NCBI GenBank assembly: GCA_905221605.1
Contig: CAJNDS010000890.1
Location: 1,011,150 to 1,075,149, forward strand
Length of the DNA stretch: 64,000 bases
Direction: 5' to 3'
DNA from: Symbiodinium natans
Taxonomy: Eukaryota; Sar; Dinophyceae; Suessiales; Symbiodiniaceae
Part shown: piece after piece, positions 54,287-63,436 of the stretch
Layout: each line of letters begins with the position of its first letter
Numbering within the stretch: position 1 is the first letter of the stretch
Notes under the pieces: model-generated
What the model saw: the letters and a program-made list of their open reading frames with translations, nothing else
The model's database searches: none
What the model was told of the DNA's origin: nothing
Translations under genes and position numbers: made by a program

Positions 54287-54373
54287 GTTTAGGGTTTAGG
54301 GTTTAGGGTTTAGGGTTTAGGGTTTAGGGTTTAGGGTTTAGGGTTTAGGGTTTAGGGTTTAGGGTTTAGGGTT
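54287..54373. repeat. Pure TTTAGGG block
   Basis: Twelve units; on the minus strand this is the C-rich end of the intron before the exon at 54,173. Confidence 0.95.
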
Positions 54374-55115
54374 AGTGTGTTTGGGGTTGAAGGTTTCTTC
54401 CTAGACCCTAGACCCTAGACCCTAGATCCTGGACCCTATATAGACCCTAAACCTTATACCCCAAACATCCAGCACCCCTTGCCACACAATCTAAGTAAGA
54501 CCCCACTCCTAAACCTAAACCCTAAACCCTTCCTAACCCCTAAACCCCAAACCCTAAACCCTCGAAACCCTCGAAACCCTCGAAACCCTCGAAACCCTCG
54601 AAACCCTCGAAACGCCCATGCGAAGGCTCTTCTGTAAACCACAAAATGAAAACCCTAGAGCTTGAACCCTGAAGCCAAAACCTGAAAACCCTAAACCACC
54701 CCCCCCCAAAAAAAACACCTGAATCCTGAAACAAAACACCTTGAAACCATTATGAACTATAAACCTCAAAACCCAAAACCCCAAAAAAACCCTAGCTGTA
54801 GCACAACTTGAACCCGAACATCCCGGAACCCTTCAGCTTGAACCTGAAACCTCAGAGCCCTCAACCCCTAAACCTCTCAACCCCTAAAACCCTAAAACTC
54901 TAAACCCCTTAAACCCTAAACCCCTAAAACCCCGAAACCCCTAAACCCATATATAAACCCCTAAAACCCTAAACCCCTAAAACCCTAAAACCCTGAACCC
55001 TTAAACCCTAAAACTCTAAACCCCAACACCCCCAAAACCCAAAAACCCTAAACCCCTCAACCCCTGAACCCTAAAACTCTGAACCCCTACGGCTAAAAAC
55101 CCTAAAACTCTGAAC

Positions 55116-55173
55116 CCCGGCCCCCCCTGGCCGCCTTGCAGGAGGGCTCGCCCGAACATTCGGTGCTGGAGTC
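55116..55173 (-). CDS. Exon candidate
   Basis: 58 nt, acceptor CCTAAACCCCGCAG, donor CCGGG|GTTCAGAG. Frame DSSTECSGEPSCKAARGGR. Confidence 0.5.
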
Positions 55174-55451
55174 CTGCGGGGTTTAGGATTTAAGGTTTAG
55201 GGCTTGGGGTTTAGGGTTTGGGTGTATAGGGTGCAGGGCTTGGGGCTTCGGGTTGAGGGGCTTGCAAGATAGCTCTGCTGCTCCAGTACACTAAACCCAA
55301 ACCATAAACCTCAAACCCCAAACCCCTAAACCCCAAACCCCTAAACCCCAAACCCTAAACCCTGAAGGGTTTGACCAGAAACCCCAAACCCAAACCCAAA
55401 ACCCTAAACCCCAAACCCTAAACCCTAAACCCCAAACCCTAAACCCTAAAC

Positions 55452-55500
55452 CTTATGCTTGGCCACAGAAGTCTTGACATGACCCATACAGGCCTATACA
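55452..55500 (-). CDS. Exon candidate
   Basis: 49 nt, acceptor TTCCAACTAG, donor ATAAG|GTTTAGGG. Frame YRPVWVMSRLLWPSI. Confidence 0.5.
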
Positions 55501-55942
55501 CTAGTTGGAATTCGGAATTCACGCTTTGGAGGTTTAGGTTTCGTGAGCGAGGCCAAAGCAGGGTTGAGGGTTTAAGGGTTGGGTTGGGGGTTTCGGGTTT
55601 GGGGTTTAGGGTTTAGGGTTTGGGGTCTAGGGTGTTTAGGGTTTAGGGTTTAGGGTTTAGGGCTTAGGGTTTAGGGTTTAGGGTTTGGGGTTTAGGGTGT
55701 ACGGATGGAAAGTTTGGGGGATCTTGGGGAACATAGGGGCCTCGTGCTGCTGGCACCCCTGTTGATTTAGGGACCCGAGCTATGACAAAAAAAAACCATC
55801 CTAAGGACTTAAACTCTTGGCGAGTGTAAGGCCGGAAGCCACTATAGAGAGTCCTAAATGCCCTCAACCCCCACAAGTGGGCGGGGTTCGGGTTTAGGGT
55901 TTAGGGTTCAGGGTCTAGGGTTCAGGGTGTAGGCCCGAAATC

Positions 55943-56001
55943 CATGGCCTCGGAGAGGCTCTCGTCTTCGATTCCGGGAATCGGAACCTCAGCTATCATG
56001 G
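55943..56001 (-). CDS. Exon candidate after a type D element
   Basis: 59 nt; acceptor GTAGTAGGGGAAG is the end of a type D element, donor ATG|GATTTC (GA). Frame MIAEVPIPGIEDESLSEAM. Confidence 0.5.
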
Positions 56002-56278
56002 CTTCCCCTACTACCCCCCTCTATACAGGGTTTCGGGTTTAGGGTTTAGGGTTTAGGGCTACACCCCCCCCCCTTGGTTCCCCCATCATGAAGGCTATTC
56101 AGGGACTGAGGTTACTTCAGGGGGGAACCTAGAGGAGTGGTATAGCGGGGCGTAGTAGGGGGTAGTAGGGCCCCTACTTTGGAGTAGACCCTGGAAAAAA
56201 GCATGTGCTTTTTAGGTAGAAGTAGCTAGATTAGGAACCCAGAACGAAAACATGGATTCAAACATAGTACTCCAAAAC
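56002..56278 (-). mobile_element. Type E and type D elements back to back in one intron
   Basis: Read on the minus strand, type E (56,278-56,177) runs straight into type D (56,172-56,002). A TTTAGGG block lies inside D at the same place as in the 35,855 copy. The intron takes its donor from E and its acceptor from D. Confidence 0.5.
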
Positions 56279-56312
56279 CCAGGCAAACTCCTGAAGCATT
56301 TTAGCTCCCGGG
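56279..56312 (-). CDS. Exon candidate before a type E element
   Basis: 34 nt, acceptor CCCTATCTAG, donor TGG|GTTTTGGAG, the first bases of type E. Frame PGAKMLQEFAW. Confidence 0.4.
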
Positions 56313-56423
56313 CTAGATAGGGACTTAGGGATGTATGGAACCCAGAACCCTAAACCCTAAACCCTAAGCCCTAAACCCTAAACCCTAAACCCTAAACCCT
56401 AAACCCTAAACCCTGAACCCTAC

Positions 56424-56486
56424 CAGAAGGCATATGAATCAGAGGCGCCAGGTCTCGATTCTGCCACGACGGCCATGCTGCCCCTG
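56424..56486 (-). CDS. Exon candidate
   Basis: 63 nt, acceptor CACCCTGAAG, donor CTG|GTAGGG. Open frames MAVVAESRPGASDSYAF and GAAWPSWQNRDLAPLIHMPS. Confidence 0.4.
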
Positions 56487-56511
56487 CTTCAGGGTGTAGG
56501 GCGAAGCCCCA

Positions 56512-56757
56512 AACCCTAAACCCTAAACCCTAAACCCTAAAACCCTAAAACCCTAAACCCTAAACCCTAAACCCTAAACCCTAAACCCTAAACCCTAAAC
56601 CCTAAACCCTAAACCCTAAGGTTTACAGCGCTCATGAGAACTCGTGCGGCCCATGGGTGAAGCCTAAACCCTACACCCCCAAACCCTAAACCCTAAACCC
56701 TAAACCCTAAACCCTAAACCCTAAACCCTAAACCCTAAACCCTAAACCCTAAACCCT
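56512..56757. repeat. Two CCCTAAA blocks
   Basis: 56,512-56,620 and 56,690-56,757, with a 60-bp spacer that could hold a very short exon. Confidence 0.9.
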
Positions 56758-56762
56758 ACAAC

Positions 56763-56827
56763 AGGCCGAGAGCATTTTGCCATGTTGCACTTCATAGCAT
56801 GCCGAGTGAGCGGTCTGATTCAAATGC
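56763..56827 (-). CDS. Exon candidate
   Basis: 65 nt, acceptor CATACCAGAAG, donor GCCT|GTTGTAGGG. Frame HLNQTAHSACYEVQHGKMLS. Confidence 0.45.
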
Positions 56828-56970
56828 CTTCTGGTATGTAGGGTTTAGGGTTTAGGGTTTAGGGTTTAGGGTTTAGGGTTCAGGGTTCAGGGTTTAGGGT
56901 TCAAATTCGACTGGATTACTTAGGGCTTTCCACCACTATGTTGCAAGGGTCTGTCCTGCAGATCCATCAC

Positions 56971-57064
56971 TTTGGTCAGTTGGGAAGGCCAAGTGTTCGC
57001 TGGGCTGTGGCGAGACTGTTGCTGCAACGGCTCTAGTAGACATCATGGCATGACCTGCAAAGCG
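56971..57064 (-). CDS. Exon candidate, weak C5-methyltransferase resemblance
   Basis: 94 nt, acceptor GTTTCGCAG, donor CAAA|GTGATGG. Frame RFAGHAMMSTRAVAATVSPQ. The A-G-H-A-M-M-S-T-R-A string resembles G-N-S-M-A-S-T-R in the exon at 19,971, which is the reason for the note. Confidence 0.5.
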
Positions 57065-57236
57065 CTGCGAAACAAAGGCGGGCCAGCGTCACGTGAGCGG
57101 AACACTTCGCATGATTTGGGGGGGGCCGGGGGGGTTCCCAAAATAGAGTTGCCCCCTCTTTGGGGCTTCTCGTCATCGTGAGGGCATACTAGGGGGTGCG
57201 CTCCCATTTTGGAACCCTAAACCCTAAACCCTAAAC

Positions 57237-57296
57237 CCCTCCGTCCTGCATCCGTTGGCGTAGGGCCGTCGTAGCACTGACTCATGGCGCAAGATC
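57237..57296 (-). CDS. Exon candidate
   Basis: 60 nt, acceptor GGAACTCTAG, donor GAGGG|GTTTAGGG. Frame ILRHESVLRRPYANGCRTE. Confidence 0.5.
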
Positions 57297-57604
57297 CTAG
57301 AGTTCCCAAAGATGTCATGCCTTTCAGCCCTTTGCAACCCTTGAAAAAGCTCTGATATAGGGGCCTGAATAATTAGAAAACGCTATTGGGGGGTTCTTGT
57401 AGTATAACTATCAAGGGACCCTATGGGAATGATATTTGTAATTATTCCGACCCCTAGTGTAGCACCGTTTTAGGGTCAGGGTTTAGGGTTTAGGGTTTAG
57501 GGTTAAGTGTTTAGGGTTTGGGTTTAGGGTTTAGGGTTTAGTGTTTAAGCTGGCAGAAGCGATAACATAAGGGGTCTTTCGTGCTTAGGGCTGTAACCTG
57601 TAAC

Positions 57605-57632
57605 CTCAACCGCAGCACCGGATGCAGCCCTA
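57605..57632 (-). CDS. Short exon candidate
   Basis: 28 nt, acceptor GGGCCGTAG, donor TTGAG|GTTACAGG. Frame GLHPVLRL. Confidence 0.3.
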
Positions 57633-57800
57633 CTACGGCCCTCTCTAAACCCCAAACCCTAAACCCTGAACCCTAAACCCTAAACCCTAAACCCCAGACC
57701 CTATAAACCCTGAACCCTAGAACACGTAAACGCTGGACCCTGTAAACCCTAAATCCTGAATAGCCCTGAAAAAAACTTAACAACATCCCTATAAAAAAAC

Positions 57801-57839
57801 CCTCCGACCAGTGGCATGGCTCAGGTTTCAGCCCAATGG
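57801..57839 (-). CDS. Exon candidate
   Basis: 39 nt, acceptor TCCCCCGAAG, donor GGAGG|GTTTTTT. Frame IGLKPEPCHWSE. Confidence 0.4.
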
Positions 57840-58117
57840 CTTCGGGGGACGCACAAACCGTTAGGGTTTAGGGTTGCGGGGTTGAGGGGGTTTAGGGTTC
57901 AGGGTTATAGGGTGTAGGGTTTGGGGACGAGGGGGTTAGGGGTTGAGTAGACTCTAAAGAAACAAACCTCTAAACCCTGAACTATGACTCTCCCAAGCCT
58001 TATCCCAGACAGTCTCACAACCCCTGAAACCCTAAAACCTGATACATCAGCAAGCCAAAAAACAAAAACTCCTGAAGCCCCAACGCGCCTAAACCCTGAA
58101 CCTCAGTCTATCAAGTC

Positions 58118-58217
58118 AAGGTCCATGTACGCATATAGAGTATATACTTGGGCCTTCCTATGTAGTAGCTTTAGGGCCCAAGTATATGCAAAACAGGTAC
58201 ATGGACCCTTAGGGTTA
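58118..58217. mobile_element. Inverted-repeat element, type A
   Basis: Arms AAGGTCCATGTACGCATATA and ACAGGTACATGGACCCTTA; clean copy of about 100 bp. Confidence 0.65.
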
Positions 58218-58412
58218 ACAAATGACATCGACGCTGCCAATTCTTGTGGTGCCGATTACTAGGGTCTATTGTTTCGAGCCCAACATCTTGCGCGAACCAC
58301 GCTCCGACCCTTCAAGATCATCCAGGTTGAGGGTTTACGCAAAACCCCCGTCTTCCATAGTGCGGTCCCAAAACTTTCTAGGGTTTAGGGCTTAGGGTAT
58401 AGGCTACCAAAC

Positions 58413-58472
58413 TGCCGCGTCCAAGGTTCAAGCCCTACACCGCTAAAGCTAGATTCCCTCCGAAGGGCAACG
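58413..58472 (-). CDS. Exon candidate
   Basis: 60 nt, acceptor AAATGACAAG, donor GGCA|GTTTGG. Frame VALRRESSFSGVGLEPWTR; an earlier GTGTAGGG donor is possible. Confidence 0.4.
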
Positions 58473-58763
58473 CTTGTCATTTATTAAGCTTCAGGGGTTG
58501 GGGTTTGGGGTTTAGGGTTTAGGGTTCAAGCTCGAATCCCGACATAGAACAACCCTGCACCTTTACAAGGCTTAGGGGGCGCATTGTGCTTCTTTCAAGG
58601 GTGCATAGTTATAGTTTGGGCTACTGAAGGCTTAAGGTTTTGAACTTTAAGGGGCGGGGGGTTCAGCTACGAACCTTAAGTAGGGTTTAGGGTTGTTTGG
58701 GGTACGGGTTACCCATTTGTTTAGGGCTTCGGGCTGTTCAGGGTTGCCTTAAGGACATCATTC

Positions 58764-58799
58764 CTTGGCGCACTGGAAGAGTGCGCTGCTGCGTCCGAC
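58764..58799 (-). CDS. Exon candidate with GA donor
   Basis: 36 nt, acceptor CCGCCTGAG near the end of a type D element, donor AAG|GAATGA. Frame VGRSSALFQCAK; a stop follows at once if the GA donor is not used. Confidence 0.35.
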
Positions 58800-59138
58800 C
58801 TCAGGCGGCCGAGCACTACCCCCCCCAGGTTCCCCCATAATTAATTAGGGCTATTTAGGGAAAAGTAAACCTACTTGACTTCAGGTTATTGAAGGGGGAA
58901 CCCATTCGGGGTTGTATAGAGGGGGGTAGTAGGCAAACCCGTGCCTAAACCCTCAACCCAAAACTACCTAGACCCAAGAGTAACCTGGGAATGCAAAGGG
59001 TGCCGTGGTTGGTTTCAAGAGGGGGCTTAAAAAGGGAACCTAAGCCCTTTAAAAAGGTAAAGGGGCCTATTCTGGCTGCGATGCTGAAAGCACCCTATAA
59101 GAAAGGCCAATAATGAAGTTGGAACATGAACCCTAAAC

Positions 59139-59204
59139 TCCCCTCCCCTCCCCTCCCGCTCTCAGTCGTAAGGTCCCGGAGTCTAAGATGAGGTCCAGAA
59201 TTTG
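59139..59204 (-). CDS. Exon candidate, 22 codons
   Basis: Acceptor GAACTATTGCAG, donor GGA|GTTTAGGG, phase 0 at both ends. Frame QILDLILDSGTLRLRAGGEG; the tail is a GAGGGG microrepeat. Confidence 0.55.
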
Positions 59205-59313
59205 CTGCAATAGTTCGGGTCCTTGAGCCCTGTCAACCCCTATGAATCCTCAGCAACCCTAAACCCTAAAGCCTAAACCCTAGACCCTAAACACCCACAA
59301 TCCTGAACCCTAC

Positions 59314-59342
59314 AAATCACTAAATCCTATTTTGTCTCGGAC
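59314..59342 (-). CDS. Short exon candidate
   Basis: 29 nt, acceptor GCAGACCAG, donor GATTT|GTAGGG. Frame VRDKIGFSD. Confidence 0.35.
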
Positions 59343-59371
59343 CTGGTCTGCTAGGCTGTTGGGCTGTATAT

Positions 59372-59475
59372 GGGGGTTTGCGAAAATAGGGGACCCCCAA
59401 CCTAGATCCCCAACTAGTAGGATTCCCTTATCATAAGGACCCCAATAAGGTACCCCTACCTTCGGAAACCCCCAT
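59372..59475. mobile_element. Inverted-repeat element, type I
   Basis: Ends GGGGGTTTGCGAAAATAGGGG and ACCCCTACCTTCGGAAACCCCC. Relatives at 20,528-20,630 and, split by an insert, 63,060-63,250. Confidence 0.6.
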
Positions 59476-59571
59476 ATATCTAAGGGTAGCTACCTTCTTT
59501 AAGGGTTCTTGAAGTAAGGGACCATGAAACAAACCCGAAAATATAGGCTTTTTGGGTTCAGAACTGAACAC

Positions 59572-59629
59572 AGGGCCCCCCAGCCCCGGCGAGGAAGCAG
59601 TGCGTCTCGGGCCCCTTTGGCCCTTCCAC
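59572..59629 (-). CDS. Exon candidate
   Basis: 58 nt, acceptor CTCTCAACAAG, donor CCCT|GTGTTC. Frame VEGPKGPETHCFLAGAGGP. Confidence 0.45.
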
Positions 59630-59838
59630 CTTGTTGAGAGGTGGTTCAGCGTTGAAGGTTATAGGGGTTCAGGTTTCAGGGTTTAGGGGTTCAGGGGTTT
59701 GGAGAGTTTACCTGGGACCCTATTTACCAGCAGTTTTAAAGGCTATACCGTAGGTAAATATAGGGTCCTAGGCAGGGTTGTGAAGGACCTTTCGGGTATT
59801 CTGGCCGGTTCTTTATGGGGAATGAGGGAATGAGTCAC

Positions 59839-59877
59839 CCTCCAAGCAGCTCGCTGCAGCGACTTTGCGCAAGGTGT
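59839..59877 (-). CDS. Exon candidate
   Basis: 39 nt, acceptor CCCTAAACCCTAG, donor GGAGG|GTGACTCATTCCC, the latter at the edge of a partial type G element. Open as TPCAKSLQRAAWR or TLRKVAAASCLE. Confidence 0.4.
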
Positions 59878-59920
59878 CTAGGGTTTAGGGTTTTGGGTTT
59901 ATGGTTTAGGGTCCGCCGAC

Positions 59921-60069
59921 CCTTTTGCAGCGTGTTGGATGGTTGTGGGGAGAATGCCGTCCCTCAACCTTAAAACGGTGGCGGTGCGGGGGGTGGGGGC
60001 CCGTTTCCCCGGCTGCTTTTTCATGGAGAACCCTGCACTCGCTAAATTCACGGACCATGGGCGGTTAAG
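59921..60069 (-). CDS. Exon candidate, 49 codons
   Basis: 149 nt, acceptor GGGGCTGGAG, donor AAAGG|GTCGGC. Frame LNRPWSVNLASAGFSMKKQP and RTATVLRLRDGILPTTIQHA. The plus strand is open here as well. Confidence 0.5.
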
Positions 60070-60354
60070 CTCCAGCCCCCCACCCCCCTACCCCCCCTGC
60101 CGAGAAAACATGTCGGACACTCAAACGAGGCTGATTTTTTGGCTTTGGGGACTTGTTTTACGGTGTTGGAGAGAGGTTGAGAATTGTCCTTCTGTAATCA
60201 CACTGGAGTCACAAGGGTTTCCTTGAGTCGTAAATTTCCTGATTCATGGCGACACATTTGCTGATTCATGGCGACCTGGCTTCTCAAAACCTCCCTTCAC
60301 ACCAGGTTTAAACCACTTGGAGCTCGCATACGTCTCCCCCCCCCCAGATGCCTG

Positions 60355-60726
60355 TCAGCCCTGTGAGAAACAGGCTCGACGCCCCACATACCAAACCAAT
60401 TCCGCCCACCCCCGTTTTGTTGGATATTGTCGCTTCGTGCATCTTCGTGCATCCCTAAACTCTCGGACCAAACTCTCAATCTCAACCAAGTCCTTCATCA
60501 CCAATCGCTCGTCACTTAATTGGTTGAGGGCTCGGCAAATGCCAGTTGACGCTGCCTTGCATTGCAGAGCGGGAAGTGACTTCGGCATGTCACTCACACT
60601 CAGGACACTTACTGACTGGCAACCGGACTGTTTGCTGCCCAGGCTCAGGAAGCGGTTCCAGCATCTCACACAGAACCCATTCTGCAGCTGGTTGACATCG
60701 GTCTGGGAGCATTCCAGGCAGCTACC
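60355..60726 (-). CDS. Possible terminal exon with two Cys-x2-Cys pairs
   Basis: 372 nt from acceptor GCAGATGTTAG to an in-frame TGA, 123 codons. The start GSCLECSQTDVNQLQNGFCV is followed by RCW, giving C-x2-C-x12-C-x2-C, a zinc-ribbon-like spacing. The rest (ALNQLSDERLVMKDLVEIES) looks helical. Dinoflagellate-style splicing could still continue before the stop. Product unknown. Confidence 0.5.
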   Translation of the reverse strand, partial: GSCLECSQTDVNQLQNGFCVRCWNRFLSLGSKQSGCQSVSVLSVSDMPKSLPALQCKAASTGICRALNQLSDERLVMKDLVEIESLVREFRDARRCTKRQYPTKRGWAELVWYVGRRACFSQG

Positions 60727-60810
60727 CTAACATCTGCAGCTCGCTTGGGGTGTGATATGCAGGAATAGGGCTGGATGCAGGCCGGTTCAACACCTGCGGA
60801 CGGGTTCGAC

Positions 60811-61190
60811 CACCCATTCAGGTATAAGCAAACCTGGCAAACGTGGCGGCTGCACCCCGTTTAGGTTGAGGATAAGCACCTGGCACCCATTCAACTTGAG
60901 GATAGTAGCAAACCAGGCAGGATAAGCAATCGTGGCGGCTCCAGCCCATTCAGGTTGGAAGGATAAGCTATCCTGGTGGCTGCAGCCCATTCAGGTTGAG
61001 GATAAGCACCTGGAACCCATTCAGGATGAGGATAAGCAAGCGAAGGCGGGAGAAGCAGTCGTGGCGGCTGCGCCCCATTCAGGACCCTGGCGGCTGCGCC
61101 CGATTCAGGTTGAGGATAAGCGCCTGGCACCCATTCAGGTTGAGGATAAGCAAGCGGAGCGGGATAAGCAATCGCGGCGGCTGGTAAAAC
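60811..61190. repeat. Tandem repeat around CATTCAGGTTGAGGATAAGC
   Basis: About nine copies with spacers of 20-45 bp (CACCTGGCACC, GCAATCGTGGCGGCTGC). The same repeat returns at 62,399-62,525, on the far side of the broken gene. Confidence 0.85.
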
Positions 61191-61262
61191 ATGTACCGGC
61201 GCTGGTCAAACAGTTAACGGAAAGGTTCTTACGCACAGGCCTTCTGGCTGAAGGCTGGATTT

Positions 61263-62331
61263 TCAGCCGGACTTGACGGTGATAGCGTCCTCAATGGCAC
61301 GCTTCAGGCTCGCCCAGTCGCGGGCGCCGTTGGAGCGCACGTAAGCCTGAGTGATGACAAACTCAAACGCGAAACCGATTCCTGCGACCTCATCGTTCAT
61401 CTCATGGAGTTCGCGCGTAGCCCACTTCATCACATCGCTGCCGATGGCATTGATGCGGTAAGCACTGCGAGTCTTCTTGAAGATTTCAAGGAGAGGGGTT
61501 GTCTCAATCTTCTCACCAAGGACATCGGCAGGCAGGTTGAGCAACAACTGCTTCAAGATAGTCTCACCATTCACCTCAGCATCGTCAAAAACCTTTGTCA
61601 AGGTGCGCCTCCTTGACAACCTCGCTACACATATCCACAGTGACACTCGTGCCACGGACAGCCTCGGTAAAGTTGCCCTTTAACTCCGAAAACCTTCTGC
61701 ATCAGGTCGTCAGCAGGTCTCTCATTGCGGCCACGCTTACCGCCACCTTTCAGGCTGACAACGACTTCCACGACAGGGTTCTCACCAAGCTCAGCCCAAA
61801 TGGGCTGGTAGGCGAACAAGAAGGACGGGTTGTTGAGGTATTTCAAGCGGTAGTTGCCAGAAGTTCCGAAGCCAAGTTCCAAGCTGAAATATTTTGCCAA
61901 CGCTTTCCACACATCATCAACCTTGCTCTGCTGGTCAAACAAGTAGAAGAAAACCTTGTCGCACGGCTTGATTTCCATTGTCCCCTTCTTTTCCGACGAG
62001 GGGATGGTGTTGGTGGTCCGCTTGTCAAAATCATCGCCATCTTTCCTGACATCATGTTTCATCACATCATTTTTCGTCACAAGATTTCGGAAAAAAAGCA
62101 CCCGCCATAAGCGCCAATACGGTGACAGAGTGGTTAATCTCACAGAAGAGGCGCTGCTGAAAGTCTGGGCTTTTCACAATCGACATGAAGTCGGCGTCAC
62201 CAGCATCGTCAGCATCACTCTTTGCATTGCCCTCGTCATCGCTCTGTCCTCACTGATGTCGCTGTCTTCAATGCCGTTCAGACACAGGCACTGATGTAAT
62301 CTCATGTTCCGTAAAGAGTAGATGTTCCACA
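61263..62331 (-). pseudogene. Frame-broken protein gene, unknown family
   Basis: Minus-strand reading gives an acidic segment (DEGNAKSDADDAGDADFMSI, about 62,240), then a long segment from about 62,095 to 61,675 (CDKVFFYLFDQQSKVDDVWK, later YLNNPSFLFAYQPIWAELGE), then two short frames to a TGA at 61,263-61,265 (RSAYRINAIGSDVMKWATRE). Frame changes fall in the A/T run at about 62,086-62,100, near 61,672-61,683 and near 61,587-61,600. Each segment looks genuinely coding, so this is a decayed gene or one with sequencing indels. Base composition is more even than in the neighbouring exons. I do not recognise it. Confidence 0.6.
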
Positions 62332-62398
62332 AAAAGCAGATGCTTGTATGTGTGCAAGTGCCCAGTCAGGAAGTCAGCAAAGCAGCTCTTCATCCTCA

Positions 62399-62525
62399 CT
62401 GCCCCCATTCAGGTTGAGGATGAGCACCTGGCACCCATTCAGGTTGAGGACAATAGCAAGCGACGCGGGATAAGCAGTCGTGGCGGCTGCGCCCCAGTCA
62501 GGTTGAGGATGAGCACCTGCACCCA
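62399..62525. repeat. Second block of the GGTTGAGGAT repeat
   Basis: Three copies, in the same orientation as 60,811-61,190. Confidence 0.8.
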
Positions 62526-62529
62526 TTAG

Positions 62530-62860
62530 ATTGCACATGCCCTCGAAAATAAGTATCTGTTCGTCCTCTAGGCAACGGACGCCCTACTTCTAAACACCAT
62601 GCACGACCGACCCGCAGCACTGACATGCACGGCGCTACTGATTGAACTTCCTCATGCAATTCCCTATCAGAATTCAATCGAACCAGGCAAGCAGTCTATG
62701 AATTCAGTCTATGAATTCAATCGAGCGCCGATTTAATTTGCACGCCGTGGGAACTAGATGAACCTTGAAAGGGCATATGGTTCCTATACCCTAATAAGGA
62801 CTGGAGTAGTAGAGGGAAAATGATGTCAATCTTACCGTTCATTTAGGCATGGGGTCCAGG
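62530..62860. other. No gene seen
   Basis: A mixed-composition stretch with a short direct repeat (AATTCAATCGA, GTCTATGAATTCA at 62,676-62,725) and a piece resembling the ends of other dispersed elements. Confidence 0.5.
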
Positions 62861-62893
62861 GTTTAGGGCTCAGGGTTCAGGGTGAAGGGTTTC

Positions 62894-62940
62894 AGGCCGT
62901 TCGCAAGCATCTTGAACCCATCATTGCTCCACAGCTTGTT
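62894..62940 (-). CDS. Exon candidate in reversed surroundings
   Basis: 47 nt, acceptor TTTAGGGGGCCAG, GA donor (GGCCT|GAAACCC). Frame NKLWSNDGFKMLANG. Here TTTAGGG precedes and CCCTAAA-like repeats follow, the opposite of the usual order. Confidence 0.45.
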
Positions 62941-63337
62941 CTGGCCCCCTAAACCCTAAACCTTAAACCCTAAACCCTAAACCCTAAACCCCTCTCCCGA
63001 ATCCCTACCCGCTGGGCTCCCACGCCGAAAAAGGATGAAAATTCAGGATCTCGTGATGTTGGGAGTTTACGAACATAGGGGGCCCTCTAATATAGATCCA
63101 AGGAGCCTGTGCATGCCAATACGCCGTTTCCAACTCATCCCAAAACCACACTCTGCCCATGCCAGACACAGTACTTGCGTCCGCGCGTCCTCTGTGCGAC
63201 CAGGCTAAAAAACATTATCAGGGTCCTTATTATAAGGGGATCTTACCAATAATCGGCAGGAGCAAGACGAACATGAATTGCTGTCGAACCATCAACGCAA
63301 ACCTCTAAACCCTTAGGGCTGACCTCCTACCCTAAAC

Positions 63338-63384
63338 CCGACTTGAGGTGCCCTTCGTGCGCGAACTGCCGTTCGACGCCTACA
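63338..63384 (-). CDS. Exon candidate
   Basis: 47 nt, acceptor CTCCCTGCCAG, donor TCGG|GTTTAGG. Frame VGVERQFAHEGHLKS. A frame ending just before it (VAKVKKDDSLP) suggests an alternative boundary. Confidence 0.4.
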
Positions 63385-63436
63385 CTGGCAGGGAGTCGTC
63401 TTTCTTGACCTTGGCCACAAAAAAAACATCAAAATT

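Noticed and set aside
54454-54784. Repeated Phe-Arg-Gly and Ser-Arg-Val frames
   Set aside because: They are translations of CCCTCGAAA, a variant of the telomere-type unit.
57199-57215. Possible dinoflagellate spliced-leader relic (CCATTTTGG)
   Set aside because: Only a few bases match the known leader and the rest of it (CCGTAGCC...CTCAAG) is absent; the same partial match occurs at 20,358.
58427-58443. Second tRNA T-arm-like sequence GGTTCAAGCCC
   Set aside because: No matching acceptor stem or anticodon arm could be built around it, and it overlaps a coding-like frame.
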